The notes beneath the pieces are model-generated. The model saw only the letters and a list, made by a program, of their open reading frames with translations. It was not told the DNA's origin and did not search any database. A DNA stretch of 64,000 nt from Bordetella sp. BOR01 (GTDB lineage Bacteria; Pseudomonadota; Gammaproteobacteria; Burkholderiales; Burkholderiaceae_B). Location of the stretch: the NCBI RefSeq assembly GCF_019218885.1, contig NZ_JAHUWT010000004.1, forward strand, positions 496,001 to 560,000, in the 5' to 3' direction. Of the stretch, positions 18,742 to 30,126 are shown in pieces (the stretch's first letter is position 1; each line of letters starts with the position of its first letter). A program made the position numbers and the translations under genes.

Positions 18742-19746
18742 ATGGGCAGCTACGCAAGCTATCGGTACCGCAAGTATTGGCAGGCCGCCCTGGCCGTGGC
18801 CTGCGCGGCATTCGGCACCTGGACGGCCAGCGCCCCGGCGCATGCGGACACTTTCCCCGACCATCCGGTGCGCATCGTGGTGCCTTTCGCGGCGGGCGGC
18901 GCGGTCGACAGCGTGGCCCGCATCATCGGCGACCCGTTGGCGGCCCGGCTGGGCCAACCGGTCATCGTCGAGAACAAGCCCGGCAACCATGCCAACATCG
19001 GCACTCACGAAGTCGTACGCGCCCAGCCCGATGGCTACACCATGCTGCTGGGTGCCAATGGGCTGGCGACCAACCCCTGGCTGGACAAGAACCTGCCCTT
19101 CAACCCGCAGGAAGACCTGGTGCCGGTCGCGCGGGTGGGGTACGCGCCCCTGGTGCTGGTGGTGGATGCAGAATCGCCGTACCAGACGCTGCAGCAATTG
19201 CTGCAGGCCGCGCACGACAAGCAGGGAAAGATGAACTATGGATCGTCCGGCGTGGGCGGATCGGGACACCTGGCCGTGGAAATGCTCAAGCGCACGGCCG
19301 GCATCCAGGCCATGCACATCGGCTACAAGGGCGGCGTGCCGGCGCTGACCGACCTGATCGGCGGCCGGCTGGATTTCATGATGGTCAACCCGCTGGAGGC
19401 CGCCCCGCGCGTGGCGGCCGGCAATATCCGCGCACTGGCCGTGGCCTCGCGCCAGCGCATCTCTACCCTGCCCGATGTACCCACGTTCGACGAAGCCGGC
19501 GTGCCGGGCTTCGAGGCCACGGTCTGGTGGGGCTTCCTGGTGCCGGCCAAGACCCCTGCCACGGCAATCGACACATTGAGCAAGCATCTGCTGGCCGTAC
19601 TGGATGACAAGGCGGTACAAAAACGCCTGGCGGGCGTGGGTGCCATTGTCGATACGCAGACGCCCGCGGCGTTCGGCGAATCTCTCAAGTCGGAAACCCA
19701 GCGCTGGGGCGAAGTCATCAAGAGCGCGGGCATCACCAGCAACTGA
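18742..19746 (+). CDS. Bug-family (TctC-like) periplasmic solute-binding protein
   Basis: A 334-residue exported receptor with a signal peptide ending near APAHADTFP, then the Bug-fold landmarks FPDHPVRIVVPFAAGGAVD and NKPGNHANIGTH. The family is greatly expanded in Bordetella and binds carboxylates or nicotinate-like ligands. No TctA/TctB membrane genes adjoin it, so it is an orphan receptor. A GGAG site precedes the ATG. It lies 17 bp upstream of the LigJ-like gene, which suggests its ligand feeds that enzyme. Confidence 0.93.
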   Translation: MGSYASYRYRKYWQAALAVACAAFGTWTASAPAHADTFPDHPVRIVVPFAAGGAVDSVARIIGDPLAARLGQPVIVENKPGNHANIGTHEVVRAQPDGYTMLLGANGLATNPWLDKNLPFNPQEDLVPVARVGYAPLVLVVDAESPYQTLQQLLQAAHDKQGKMNYGSSGVGGSGHLAVEMLKRTAGIQAMHIGYKGGVPALTDLIGGRLDFMMVNPLEAAPRVAAGNIRALAVASRQRISTLPDVPTFDEAGVPGFEATVWWGFLVPAKTPATAIDTLSKHLLAVLDDKAVQKRLAGVGAIVDTQTPAAFGESLKSETQRWGEVIKSAGITSN

Positions 19747-19763
19747 CACACCGGAAACACGAC

Positions 19764-20789
19764 ATGATCATCGATTGCCACGGACACTTCACCACGGCTC
19801 CGCCCGCGTTGGAACAATGGCGCACGCGCCAGATCGCAGCGGTCGCCGACGGCACGCCCATGCCCCGCGCGTCGGAATTGCGCATCAGCGACGACGAGAT
19901 CCGCGCAGCGATCGAACACAACCAGTTGCGCGCCATGCGCGAACGCGGGCACGACCTGACGATCTTCAGCCCGCGCGCCATTTTCATGGCGCATCACATC
20001 GGCAACTTCCAGGTGTCTTCGGCCTGGGCGGCGATCTGCAACGAGCTGTGCTACCGGGTGTCCGTGCTGTTCCCGGACCATTTCGTCCCGGCCGCCATGC
20101 TGCCGCAAAGCCCGGGGGTGGATCCCGCCACCTGCGCCGACGAACTGCGGCGCTGCATCGAGCAATACGGCAACGTGGCTGTCAACTTGAATCCCGACCC
20201 ATCCGGCGGGCACTGGACCAGCCCGCCCCTGTCTGACCGGTACTGGTACCCCTTGTACGAGAAGCTGGTGGAATACGACGTGCCGGCAATGATCCACGTC
20301 AGCCAAAGCTGCAACGCGTGCTTTCACACGACCGGGGCGCACTACCTGAACGGCGACACCACCGCCTTCATGCAATGCCTGGATTCCAACCTGTTCCATG
20401 ATTTCCCGACGCTGCGGTTCGTGATTCCGCATGGCGGCGGCGCGGTGCCGTATCACTGGGGACGATTCCGCGGGCTGGCGCAGGCCTTGCAGAAACCGCG
20501 CCTGCAGGAACACCTGCTGAATAATATCTACTTCGATACCTGCGTCTATCACCAACCCGGCATCGACTTGCTGACCCAGGTCATCCCCATCGACAACCTG
20601 CTGTTCGCCAGCGAGATGATCGGCGCGGTGCGGGGCATCGACCCGGACACCGGACATCACTTTGACGATACGCGCCGCTATATCAATGCGGGCGGCTTGT
20701 CGCCGCAGGCGCGCCACCAGATCTTTGAGGGCAACGCGCGCCGCGTGTACCCACGCCTGGATGCCCGGCTGCGGGCCCAGGGGCGGTGA
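19764..20789 (+). CDS. Amidohydrolase-superfamily 4-oxalomesaconate hydratase-like (LigJ) protein
   Basis: A 341-residue cytosolic enzyme that looks like LigJ, which hydrates 4-oxalomesaconate in the protocatechuate 4,5-cleavage and gallate pathways. It opens with the metal-binding MIIDCHGH. It has DRYWYPLYEKL near residue 155, PHGGGAVPYHWGRF near 225 and a C-terminal DPDTGHHFDD region; these resemble LigJ as remembered. The rest of the ring-cleavage pathway is absent nearby, so the substrate could be a related dicarboxylate or aromatic acid. It follows the Bug gene in one operon under the LysR regulator. Confidence 0.8.
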   Translation: MIIDCHGHFTTAPPALEQWRTRQIAAVADGTPMPRASELRISDDEIRAAIEHNQLRAMRERGHDLTIFSPRAIFMAHHIGNFQVSSAWAAICNELCYRVSVLFPDHFVPAAMLPQSPGVDPATCADELRRCIEQYGNVAVNLNPDPSGGHWTSPPLSDRYWYPLYEKLVEYDVPAMIHVSQSCNACFHTTGAHYLNGDTTAFMQCLDSNLFHDFPTLRFVIPHGGGAVPYHWGRFRGLAQALQKPRLQEHLLNNIYFDTCVYHQPGIDLLTQVIPIDNLLFASEMIGAVRGIDPDTGHHFDDTRRYINAGGLSPQARHQIFEGNARRVYPRLDARLRAQGR

Positions 20790-20846
20790 CGCAGCGGGCG
20801 GATCGGGATGAACGGGGCCAGGAGCCGAAGGCTTGGCCAGGATACT

Positions 20847-20944
20847 GCCAGGTGTCAGGCTCCGCAGGTGCCTGACACCATGGTGTGCCACCACTATCTC
20901 AATCGTACGGTGTCAGGCACCCTGGCGGGAGCCTGACACCTGGC
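20847..20944. repeat. 98-bp intergenic repeat with 17-bp perfect terminal inverted repeats (copy 1)
   Basis: The ends GCCAGGTGTCAGGCTCC and GGAGCCTGACACCTGGC are exact complements, and two internal motifs GGTGCCTGACACC and GGTGTCAGGCACC also pair. This gives a nested cruciform or REP-like structure. A second copy lies inverted at 23628-23719, on the other side of the acylase gene. It contains no coding capacity. Confidence 0.9.
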
Positions 20945-21022
20945 AATAGCGCGACACGGCCCCGTCCTTTCCTAAGGCAGTGCCATGGGTGTCCGCCAAT
21001 ACGCTGCGCCGCGTCCCCCCTA

Positions 21023-23479
<2,457 letters not shown>

Positions 23480-23627
23480 TTCGTCTCCTCTCTGTCTGCC
23501 CGAAAGCGCCGCCGCATCTGGTCGGCTGACGCAACGTTACTAAGGTAATCAGATGGTGGAGAAATGCTGTTTTATTTTATGAATTCTTTCATTGGGTGTA
23601 ACAATGTGGCGCGCTTGTCGCCCTGTC

Positions 23628-23719
23628 AGGTGTCTGGCTCCCGTCAGGGTGCCTGACACCGTACGATGGAGACAGTCGCTGCCCACCATGGTGTCAGGCA
23701 CCTGCGGAGCCTGACACCT
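23628..23719. repeat. Intergenic repeat, inverted copy 2
   Basis: The reverse complement of 23628-23719 matches most of 20847-20944, with a divergent central spacer and one substitution in one arm (TGTCTGGCTCC). Terminal arms AGGTGTCTGGCTCC and GGAGCCTGACACCT are preserved. It lies about 150 bp upstream of the acylase start and 30 bp after the amino-acid ABC ATPase stop codon. Confidence 0.88.
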
Positions 23720-23749
23720 CTGATTTCGCAGAACTGACGAGCTTGCCTG

Positions 23750-24553
23750 TTACAGCATCTGGCCCAGGAAGGCCTTTGCCCGCGCCTGCTGCGGCGCCCG
23801 GAAGAAGGCTTCGGCGGCCGACTCTTCGACAATGCGGCCCTCGTCCATGAAGATGACGCGGTGGGCGGCCTCGCGGGCAAAACCCATTTCGTGGGTGACC
23901 ACCAGCATGGTCATGTGCTCGTCGGCCAGTTGCCGCATCGTACGCAGGACTTCGCCGGTCAGTTCCGGGTCGAGCGCCGAAGTGGGCTCGTCGAACAGCA
24001 TGATGTCGGGCTCCATGGCCAGCGCGCGGGCGATCGCCACGCGCTGCTTCTGGCCACCGGACAGGCGCGCCGGGTAGTTGTCGCGCTTGTTCAGCAGGCC
24101 GACCTTGCGCAGCAAGGCCTCGGCCTTGGGGATGGCCACATCGCGCGGCACACCCTGCACCGTGATCGGCGCCTCGATGATGTTCTGCAGCACCGTCATG
24201 TGCGGGAACAGGTTGAACGACTGGAACACCATGCCCATCTTGCGGCAAATGCGCCGTACATCGGCATCGCGCGCATAGCGGCTGGGGCCGTCGGGCATGG
24301 CGGTGGCCAACGCTTCGCCCTCGATCTCGATGCTGCCCTGGTCGATGGTTTCCAGGTGGATCAGGCAGCGCAGGAAGGTGCTCTTGCCCGAGCCGGACGG
24401 GCCGATGACGGCCACCACCTCGCCCTTGCGCAAGGTCAGCGACACCTGGTCCAGCACCCGTGCCATGCCGAACGACTTGCCGACCTGACGGGCGGCGATC
24501 ATCACGGAGCGGGTATCGGTGCCGGCTGGCACGCTACTGGTCGTACTTGGCAT
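23750..24553 (-). CDS. Polar amino-acid ABC transporter ATP-binding protein
   Basis: A 267-residue ATPase of the GlnQ/HisP/ArtP family that powers import of polar amino acids. The Walker A motif GPSGSGKST lies at residues 51-59, the signature [15 protein letters not shown] follows, then Walker [15 protein letters not shown] and the switch histidine in VVTHEMGFA. The predicted start overlaps the end of the permease gene by 20 bp; a start at the internal Met18 (24502) is also possible and would remove the overlap. Third gene of the operon binding protein-permease-ATPase. Confidence 0.93.
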   Translation of the reverse strand: MPSTTSSVPAGTDTRSVMIAARQVGKSFGMARVLDQVSLTLRKGEVVAVIGPSGSGKSTFLRCLIHLETIDQGSIEIEGEALATAMPDGPSRYARDADVRRICRKMGMVFQSFNLFPHMTVLQNIIEAPITVQGVPRDVAIPKAEALLRKVGLLNKRDNYPARLSGGQKQRVAIARALAMEPDIMLFDEPTSALDPELTGEVLRTMRQLADEHMTMLVVTHEMGFAREAAHRVIFMDEGRIVEESAAEAFFRAPQQARAKAFLGQML

Positions 24554-25187
24554 AGCGTTTTTCCATGTGCTGGAACAGCCAGGTCAGCAACAGCGTCATG
24601 ATCAGGTAGAAAGCGGCCGCGACCAGGAACGGCGTGGTGGTGAAATCGCGCTGCACGATGCCGCGTGCGGTGCGCAGGATATCGTTGAGCGCCAGCACGT
24701 AGATCAGCGACGTATCCTTGACCAGCGTGATGGTCTCGTTGCTCATGGGCGGCAGCACGCGCTGCACCATCTGCGGCAGCACGATACGGCGCAGGGTCTG
24801 CAGGTAGCTCATGCCCAGCACCTTGCTGCCCTCGTATTGCCCGCGATCGACCGACTGGATGCCGGCCCGGAAGATCTCGGCGAAATAGGCCGCGTAGTTC
24901 AGCGTGAACGCCACCACCGCGGCCGGGAAATCGGGCAGGCGTACGCCCACCACTGGCACGAACGGCAGCGCAAAATAGATGAACAGCATCTGCAGCATCA
25001 GCGGCGTGCCGCGCATCAGCCAGATATAGCCGTTGACCAGTTGGCTGAGCAGCCGCCAGTGCGAAATGCGCGCCAGCGCCAGCAGCAGCCCCAGGGGCAC
25101 TGCCAGCGCGAACGTCACGAAGAACAGCGTCAGGGTGGTCTTGGCCCCCTGTGCCATCGGCCCCAACAGGGATATGACGTAATCCAT
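24534..25187 (-). CDS. Polar amino-acid ABC transporter permease (HisM/GlnP family)
   Basis: A 217-residue inner-membrane permease with about five membrane segments. It carries the family TM pattern [18 protein letters not shown], and the EAA-type loop is seen as [22 protein letters not shown] single permease gene is present, so it probably forms a homodimer. It lies between the binding protein (35 bp) and the ATPase (overlapping) and belongs to the same operon. Confidence 0.93.
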   Translation of the reverse strand: MDYVISLLGPMAQGAKTTLTLFFVTFALAVPLGLLLALARISHWRLLSQLVNGYIWLMRGTPLMLQMLFIYFALPFVPVVGVRLPDFPAAVVAFTLNYAAYFAEIFRAGIQSVDRGQYEGSKVLGMSYLQTLRRIVLPQMVQRVLPPMSNETITLVKDTSLIYVLALNDILRTARGIVQRDFTTTPFLVAAAFYLIMTLLLTWLFQHMEKRYAKYDQ

Positions 25188-25222
25188 GCGGCGGTTCCGT
25201 CAGCCGGCCGTGCCAGGCCGGC

Positions 25223-26011
25223 TTATTTGATGATGTCGGCGCCGAACCATTGCTGCGCGATGCGGGCGGCGCTGCCGTCCTTTTTCATGGCGTCCAGGGT
25301 CTGGTCGAGCCGTGCCAGCAGTTCGGTGTCGTCTTTGCGCACGCCCACGCCGTAGTCTTCGGTACCGAAGTTCTCGTCCAGCACACGGTACTGCCCTTCC
25401 CGCTTGCTGGCCAAGTAGCGGCCCACGACCTCGTCGACCACCACGGCATCCAGGCGGCCGGCCGACAAGTCCATCAGCGCGGTGACATTGTCGCCGAACA
25501 GTTTCAGGCCTTTCAGGCTGGCGGCTACCTGCGTGTCTTTCTTGATGGCGTCCACGGCGCTGCTGCCGTCCTGGGCCCCTACCACCCGGCCGGCCAGGTC
25601 GGCCTTGGCCTGCACGGGCGAGGCCTGGGCCACCAGGATGATCTGGTGGTTGGCCATGTACGGTGCCGTAAAGGCGATGTTCTTCTTGCGCTCTTCGGTG
25701 ATGGTCAGGCCGTTCCAGAGCGCATCGACGCGCTTGCCGTTCAGTTCGGCTTCTTTGGCGCTCCAGTCTATGGGCTTGAACTCGACTTCGATGCCCATCC
25801 GGCGGGCGGCCTCGCGCGCCATGTCGATATCGAAGCCGACCAATTGGTTGCTTTCATCCCGAAAGCCCATGGGCGGGAAGTTGTCGTCCAGGCCTACGAC
25901 GATTTTCTGGGCGGCGGGGGCGCCGGCCTGGGGCGCCGGATCGTCGCCTTGGCCGCAAGCGGCCAGCAGCGACGTGGCGCAGGCCAGAAAGACAGCGGTC
26001 AGTTTTTTCAT
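25223..26011 (-). CDS. Polar amino-acid ABC transporter substrate-binding lipoprotein
   Basis: A 262-residue SBP_bac_3 receptor. The start at 26011 gives a lipoprotein signal MKKLTAVFLACATSLLAAC with Cys19; the longer frame to 26269 is noncoding. The receptor domain contains VVGLDDNFPPMGFRDESN and GFDIDMAREAARRMGIEVE, the typical opening of glutamine, arginine and histidine receptors. The exact amino acid is unknown. First gene of the three-gene operon, downstream of a terminator hairpin for the universal stress gene. Confidence 0.92.
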   Translation of the reverse strand: MKKLTAVFLACATSLLAACGQGDDPAPQAGAPAAQKIVVGLDDNFPPMGFRDESNQLVGFDIDMAREAARRMGIEVEFKPIDWSAKEAELNGKRVDALWNGLTITEERKKNIAFTAPYMANHQIILVAQASPVQAKADLAGRVVGAQDGSSAVDAIKKDTQVAASLKGLKLFGDNVTALMDLSAGRLDAVVVDEVVGRYLASKREGQYRVLDENFGTEDYGVGVRKDDTELLARLDQTLDAMKKDGSAARIAQQWFGADIIK

Positions 26012-26060
26012 ATGAAATCGTGCGCAACGCGCGCAAAGGAAGAAACATCGGACGGCCACG

Positions 26061-26097
26061 AAAAAGGCCGAACTGGCGATTATATCCAGTCCGGCCT
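26061..26097 (-). terminator. Rho-independent terminator of the universal stress protein gene
   Basis: On the minus strand a 12-bp stem, AGGCCGGACTGG paired with CCAGTTCGGCCT with one G-T pair, is followed directly by five T residues. It lies 55 bp after the UspA-type stop codon and upstream of the amino-acid receptor gene. Confidence 0.85.
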
Positions 26098-26151
26098 GGG
26101 TTTCGAAGCTGCACGGCAGCCGGCGTTGCCGGCACGGGCATGTGTCAGGCC

Positions 26152-26589
26152 CTAGCGGTAGACCAGTACGGGAATCTTGGACTTGGCCAGCACTTTCTGG
26201 GTTTGGCTGCCCAGCACCATGGCCGCCATGCCGCTGCGCCCGTGCGAGCACATGGCGATCAGGTCGCAACCCGCCTGGGCGGCGTATTCGACGATGGCCG
26301 CATAGGGCTGGCCTTCATCGTGCACGTGGCTGTCGCAGGGTATGCCGGCTTGCTGGGCGCGGGCTGCGGCGGCGTCCAGCCAGCCCTGGGCCCGCTCGCG
26401 CGCCTGGCGCTGGAACTGCTGTTGCACGCTGGCCAGCCGCACCCCTTCGGAGGACGGGATATGGAATGGTTCGAGCACGGTCATGATGGTGACGCGGGCC
26501 TGCAGTGCGCGGGCCAGCGCCAGGCCTTGCGTAAGACCGATTTGCGACAGATCGGAACCATCGATGGGAATCAGGATGTGTTGGTACAT
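26152..26589 (-). CDS. UspA-family universal stress protein
   Basis: A single-domain 145-residue cytosolic stress protein beginning MYQHILIPIDGSDLS. The ATP-binding loop G-x2-G-x9-G-S/T is seen as HGRSGMAAMVLGSQT, so this is the ATP-binding subclass. No partner gene adjoins; it ends in its own terminator. The physiological trigger is not evident. Confidence 0.93.
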   Translation of the reverse strand: MYQHILIPIDGSDLSQIGLTQGLALARALQARVTIMTVLEPFHIPSSEGVRLASVQQQFQRQARERAQGWLDAAAARAQQAGIPCDSHVHDEGQPYAAIVEYAAQAGCDLIAMCSHGRSGMAAMVLGSQTQKVLAKSKIPVLVYR

Positions 26590-26691
26590 GGCGATGCTCT
26601 GGGTAAATGGCGGGCGGACGCCCTGCCTGTTGGCCAGGGTAGTGCCGCCAAACCCGGCCGTAATTGATACCCGTCAAGCGCTCGCCATGGC

Positions 26692-26718
26692 CGGCCGTGC
26701 CCCTGTGGGGCACGGCCG
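26692..26718 (-). terminator. Perfect 12-bp hairpin after the serine hydrolase gene
   Basis: CGGCCGTGCCCC and GGGGCACGGCCG pair around a TGT loop, 14 bp after the stop codon of the hydrolase at 26733. There is no T-run on either side, so it may terminate by another mechanism or protect the mRNA 3' end. Confidence 0.55.
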
Positions 26719-26732
26719 CGTGCCGCATCGGT

Positions 26733-27782
26733 TCAGGCGTCCACGGCTGCCAGGATCTTGCCGAACAAGGTGTCGGCGTGCGCCGAGTCCAGCCAGCGCA
26801 CAATGACCACCATGCGTCGTTCGGGCTCGATCCAGGTGAACGAACTGCCCGCGCCCACGCCGAAGAAGCTGGAAGCCGGCACGCTGGGGAATACGCGCCG
26901 GCCTTCATTGAGCCAGATCAGGAAGCCATAGTACGGCGCCAGCGCACTGGGGGTGCGCATGGCGCGCAGCCATTCAGTCGAAATGACCTGGTGGCCGTTG
27001 GCGCGGCCGCCGTCGAGCAGCATGCGGCCGATCAGGGCCTGGTCGGCGCTGCTGATCGACATGCCGCCGCCCCAGTGCGAACCGCCCGGCACCGAAGGCA
27101 TGAGCTCGCCGTCGATCTCGACCCAGGCGTTGTCGTAGCTGACCCAATGCCAGTCGTCGCTGGCGCCGATGGGGCGCATGATGGCCTCGCGGAATATTTC
27201 GGGCAAGGGCTTGCGGAACAAGTGCAGCAGCGCGTACGACAACTGGTTGATGCGTACGTCGTTGTATTCCCAGTAGGTGCCGGGTTCCTGTAGCGGCCGG
27301 GGGTCGCCTTTCTTGCCGGCCGGCGGCGTGCCGAAAGTGACGGCGCGATAGCGGTCGACCTGGTCGGGCACGCCGAAGCGCTCGCCTTCCCATTCGCTGG
27401 TCTGTTGCAGCAGGTGCCGCCAGGTGATCTTCGCGTTGCGGCCGGTATCGAAGCCGATGCCCGGCACGCGCGCGCGCACCGGTTCATCGACATCGGGCAG
27501 CAGGCCGCGATCGTGCGCCACCCCCGCCACCAGCGCCAGGTACAGCTTGGCCACGCTGAATGTCAGGTCGGCGCGCTGGGGCTCGCCCCACGACGCGACG
27601 GTCTGGCCATCGACCACCACCAGCCCGGTTATCGGCCCGCGCCCGTGCACCGGGCCCAGCAGGCGGTTCCAGGGAGGCGGATCTTGCTGGTGCACTCCCC
27701 ATACGCCGTCGACTTCGCGGTCCCAGGCGGTTTCGTGTTCTTGGGCGAACTGGATCGCCTGCTGCATCAATGTCTCTTGCAT
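26733..27782 (-). CDS. Class C beta-lactamase-fold serine hydrolase
   Basis: A 349-residue protein without a signal peptide, so probably cytosolic. The nucleophile motif SVAK is at residues 76-79, a tyrosine motif EYND at 171-174, and the late glycine-rich segment FFGVGAGSSFTW takes the position of the KTG-like box. Relatives include esterases, D-aminopeptidases and 6-aminohexanoate-dimer hydrolases. The start at 27782 follows AAGGG; an upstream ATG lacks a site. It lies 51 bp downstream of the class V aminotransferase in the same direction. An amide or ester hydrolase acting before the aminotransferase is plausible but unproved. Confidence 0.85.
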   Translation of the reverse strand: MQETLMQQAIQFAQEHETAWDREVDGVWGVHQQDPPPWNRLLGPVHGRGPITGLVVVDGQTVASWGEPQRADLTFSVAKLYLALVAGVAHDRGLLPDVDEPVRARVPGIGFDTGRNAKITWRHLLQQTSEWEGERFGVPDQVDRYRAVTFGTPPAGKKGDPRPLQEPGTYWEYNDVRINQLSYALLHLFRKPLPEIFREAIMRPIGASDDWHWVSYDNAWVEIDGELMPSVPGGSHWGGGMSISSADQALIGRMLLDGGRANGHQVISTEWLRAMRTPSALAPYYGFLIWLNEGRRVFPSVPASSFFGVGAGSSFTWIEPERRMVVIVRWLDSAHADTLFGKILAAVDA

Positions 27783-27833
27783 GTGATATCCCTTCATGAA
27801 TGCGGGCGGCTTCGGGGTAACTTCAGGGCAGCT

Positions 27834-29036
27834 TCAGGCCGCCTGCGCGGCGCCGGCGGCGAGCCGTCCCAGGTAATCGACGGCGGCCTGCAGGCCGCCG
27901 CGGCGGTGCGGCACGCCGGCCGCGGCCAGGCCCATTTCGACACCGGCCAGGGTACCGCACAGCGACAGGTCGTTGAAATCGCCCAGGTGGCCGATGCGGA
28001 ATACTTTGCCGGACAGGCGCCCCAACCCCTGGCCCAGCGACATGTCATAGCGTTCGAGGATCACCTTGCGCAAGGCGTCGGCGCTGTGCCCGGCGGGCAT
28101 CAGCACTGCCGTCAAGGCGTCGCTGCGGGCGGCCGCGTCCTGGCAGACGATTTCCAGGCCCCAGGCCTGCACCGCGGCCCGCGTGGCGCCAGCCAGCCGC
28201 TGATGGCGGGCGAAGACCTGCTCCAGGCCCTCGGCGCGCAACATGTCCAGTGCTTCATGCAGCCCGTACAGCAAGGTGGTGGCCGGTGTGTAGGGAAAAT
28301 AGCCCGTGGCATTGATGGGCAGCATGGCGCCCCAGTCCCAGTACGAGCGCGGCAGGCGCGCCCTCTGCGCGGCAGCCAGCGCGCGCTCGCTCAGTGCGTT
28401 GAACGACAGGCCGGGCGGCAGCATCAGACCTTTCTGCGAACCGGCCACGCCCACGTCCACGCCCCATTCGTCATGGCGGTAGTCCAGGGCGCCCAGCGAC
28501 GAAATGGCATCCACCATCAGCAGCGCCGGATGGCCGCTGCGATCGATGGCCTGGCGCACCTGTGCGATATCGGTGAGCGCGCCGGTGGAAGTCTCGTTGT
28601 GCACCACGCACACTGCCTTGATACGGTGCCCGGTGTCGGCGGCCAGGCGTTCCTGGATCCGGGACGGGTCGGCGCCGTGGCGCCAGTCGCCCTCGATGAT
28701 CTCGACATCCAGTCCCAGGCGGCTGGCCAGGCGGTGCCACAGCGCGGCGAAATGCCCGGTCTCGGCCATCAGCACCGCATCGCCGGGCGACAGGGTATTG
28801 ACCAGCGCGGCTTCCCAGGCGCCTGTGCCTGACGACGGGTAGATCACCACCGGCGAACGGGTCTGGAACACCCATTGCATGCCTTGCAGCACCGCCTGCC
28901 CCAGGTCGCCGAACTGCGGGCCGCGGTGGTCGATGGTGGCATGGTGCATGGCGCGCAGCACGCGATCCGGCACATTGGTCGGCCCGGGTATTTGCAGGAA
29001 ATGGCGGCCGGACGGATGCCCGTGCAAGGAAATCAT
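27834..29036 (-). CDS. Class V aminotransferase (serine/alanine-glyoxylate type)
   Basis: A 400-residue pyridoxal-phosphate enzyme of the serine-glyoxylate/alanine-glyoxylate aminotransferase family. The N-terminal IPGPTNVPDRVLRAM is the family opening. PSSGTGAWEAALVN binds the cofactor phosphate, and the Schiff-base lysine is Lys202 in GVAGSQKGLMLPPG. The start at 29036 has an AAGGA-type site upstream; the longer frame runs into the operator region. It is divergent from the GntR regulator, whose palindromic site has a relative in the shared intergenic region, so the two are probably co-controlled. Confidence 0.9.
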   Translation of the reverse strand: MISLHGHPSGRHFLQIPGPTNVPDRVLRAMHHATIDHRGPQFGDLGQAVLQGMQWVFQTRSPVVIYPSSGTGAWEAALVNTLSPGDAVLMAETGHFAALWHRLASRLGLDVEIIEGDWRHGADPSRIQERLAADTGHRIKAVCVVHNETSTGALTDIAQVRQAIDRSGHPALLMVDAISSLGALDYRHDEWGVDVGVAGSQKGLMLPPGLSFNALSERALAAAQRARLPRSYWDWGAMLPINATGYFPYTPATTLLYGLHEALDMLRAEGLEQVFARHQRLAGATRAAVQAWGLEIVCQDAAARSDALTAVLMPAGHSADALRKVILERYDMSLGQGLGRLSGKVFRIGHLGDFNDLSLCGTLAGVEMGLAAAGVPHRRGGLQAAVDYLGRLAAGAAQAA

Positions 29037-29059
29037 GAGTGAGCCTCTAGTCGGCGAAA

Positions 29060-29070
29060 TTGGTATACAA
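29060..29070. promoter_or_regulatory. Partial GntR-type operator
   Basis: TTGGTATACAA shares the GTATAC core and one full half with the perfect palindrome at 29244-29257. It lies 24 bp upstream of the aminotransferase start, a position suited to repress that gene. Confidence 0.5.
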
Positions 29071-29243
29071 CTAGAAAACAGGTGCAAACATCATACGCAA
29101 GCCCTGGCGCACGAGCAATCCATATCCGTAACGGCCCTATCATGATTAACCCCTAGCCCTTTGTTTTATATTGAAAATTCAGGGTATTCCCCCATGATGG
29201 CAGGCCTGCCGACTGCTTTATATTGGGACAAAGACCAAATCGT

Positions 29244-29257
29244 TTTGGTATACCAAA
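29244..29257. promoter_or_regulatory. Perfect GntR/FadR-type operator overlapping the regulator start
   Basis: TTTGGTATACCAAA is a perfect 14-bp palindrome of the TGGT-N-ACCA type bound by FCD-subfamily GntR proteins. Its last base is the A of an in-frame ATG of the adjacent GntR gene. A promoter-like TTGGGA-N17-TGGTAT ends just before it, so the site would block transcription of the regulator itself. Confidence 0.65.
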
Positions 29258-30048
29258 TGCGCAGCAATCCTGCATTGAAGCCTGATGATACCGGCCCCGG
29301 CGCCGCACCCGCCGCCCGCCCTGTCCGGGCCGCGGGCGACCGCCGCACGCTGCCGGCCGCGGTGGCCGAGCAATTGCGCGAGCGCATCATCCAGGGTGAA
29401 TTTCCTCCGGGCACACGCTTGAACGAACGCGCGCTGGGCGACCTGCTGGGCGTGTCGCGCACGCCGCTGCGCGAAGCGTTCCGGCTGCTGGCTGCCGAGG
29501 GCTTGGTACGCATCGAGCCCAACCGTGGCGCCCAGGTGGTGGCCTTGTCTGTGGCGGATATCCGCGAAGCCTTCGAAGTAATCGGTGGGCTGGAAGCGCT
29601 GTCGTGCCGCTACGCCTGTGAGCGCGCCACCGAACATGAAATCGCCGAGATCCGCGCCCTGACCTACGAGATGATGGCCAGCCATGCGCGCCGCGACCTG
29701 CCGACGTACTACGGCGCCAATCGCGAGATCCATGCCCGCATCAGCCAGGCCGCCCACAACGGCTTGCTGACGCGGCTGTACGAAACCCAGAATGTGCGCA
29801 TCCAGAACCTGCGCTTCGTGTCGAACGAGAACCGCGACAAATGGGACCAGGCCATGCGCGAGCACATCGAGATGGCCGATGCGCTGGCCGCGCGCGATGC
29901 CGAACGCCTGGCTGGCATCATGCGCACGCATCTGCAGCGCAAGTGCGATGCCGCATTGAAAACCATGGCGCATGCCAAGGCGCCGCCGCAGCACCCCGAC
30001 CCGGACCCCGGCCAGTGCATGGCTTCTTTCAGTGCAGACAGCCCCTAG
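29257..30048 (+). CDS. GntR-family (FCD domain) transcriptional regulator
   Basis: About 263 residues from ATG 29257. The N-terminal winged helix reads LPAAVAEQLRERIIQGEFPPGTRLNERALG and SRTPLREAFRLLAAEGLV, and the C-terminal helical FCD domain includes FEVIGGLEALSCRYA and NREIHARISQAAHN. ATG 29194 with an AGGG upstream is an alternative and would add 21 residues. If 29257 is used, the mRNA may be leaderless because the operator ends at the ATG. It is divergent from the aminotransferase and upstream of the peptide importer operon, and probably represses both until a ligand of the pathway binds. Confidence 0.88.
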   Translation: MRSNPALKPDDTGPGAAPAARPVRAAGDRRTLPAAVAEQLRERIIQGEFPPGTRLNERALGDLLGVSRTPLREAFRLLAAEGLVRIEPNRGAQVVALSVADIREAFEVIGGLEALSCRYACERATEHEIAEIRALTYEMMASHARRDLPTYYGANREIHARISQAAHNGLLTRLYETQNVRIQNLRFVSNENRDKWDQAMREHIEMADALAARDAERLAGIMRTHLQRKCDAALKTMAHAKAPPQHPDPDPGQCMASFSADSP

Positions 30049-30126
30049 CGGCCCCGGCGAGTCCAGGCACGGTTCACGCAACACCGCAGTATTCCGCTCA
30101 ACCGATACGGTCTACAGGAGCCAATC

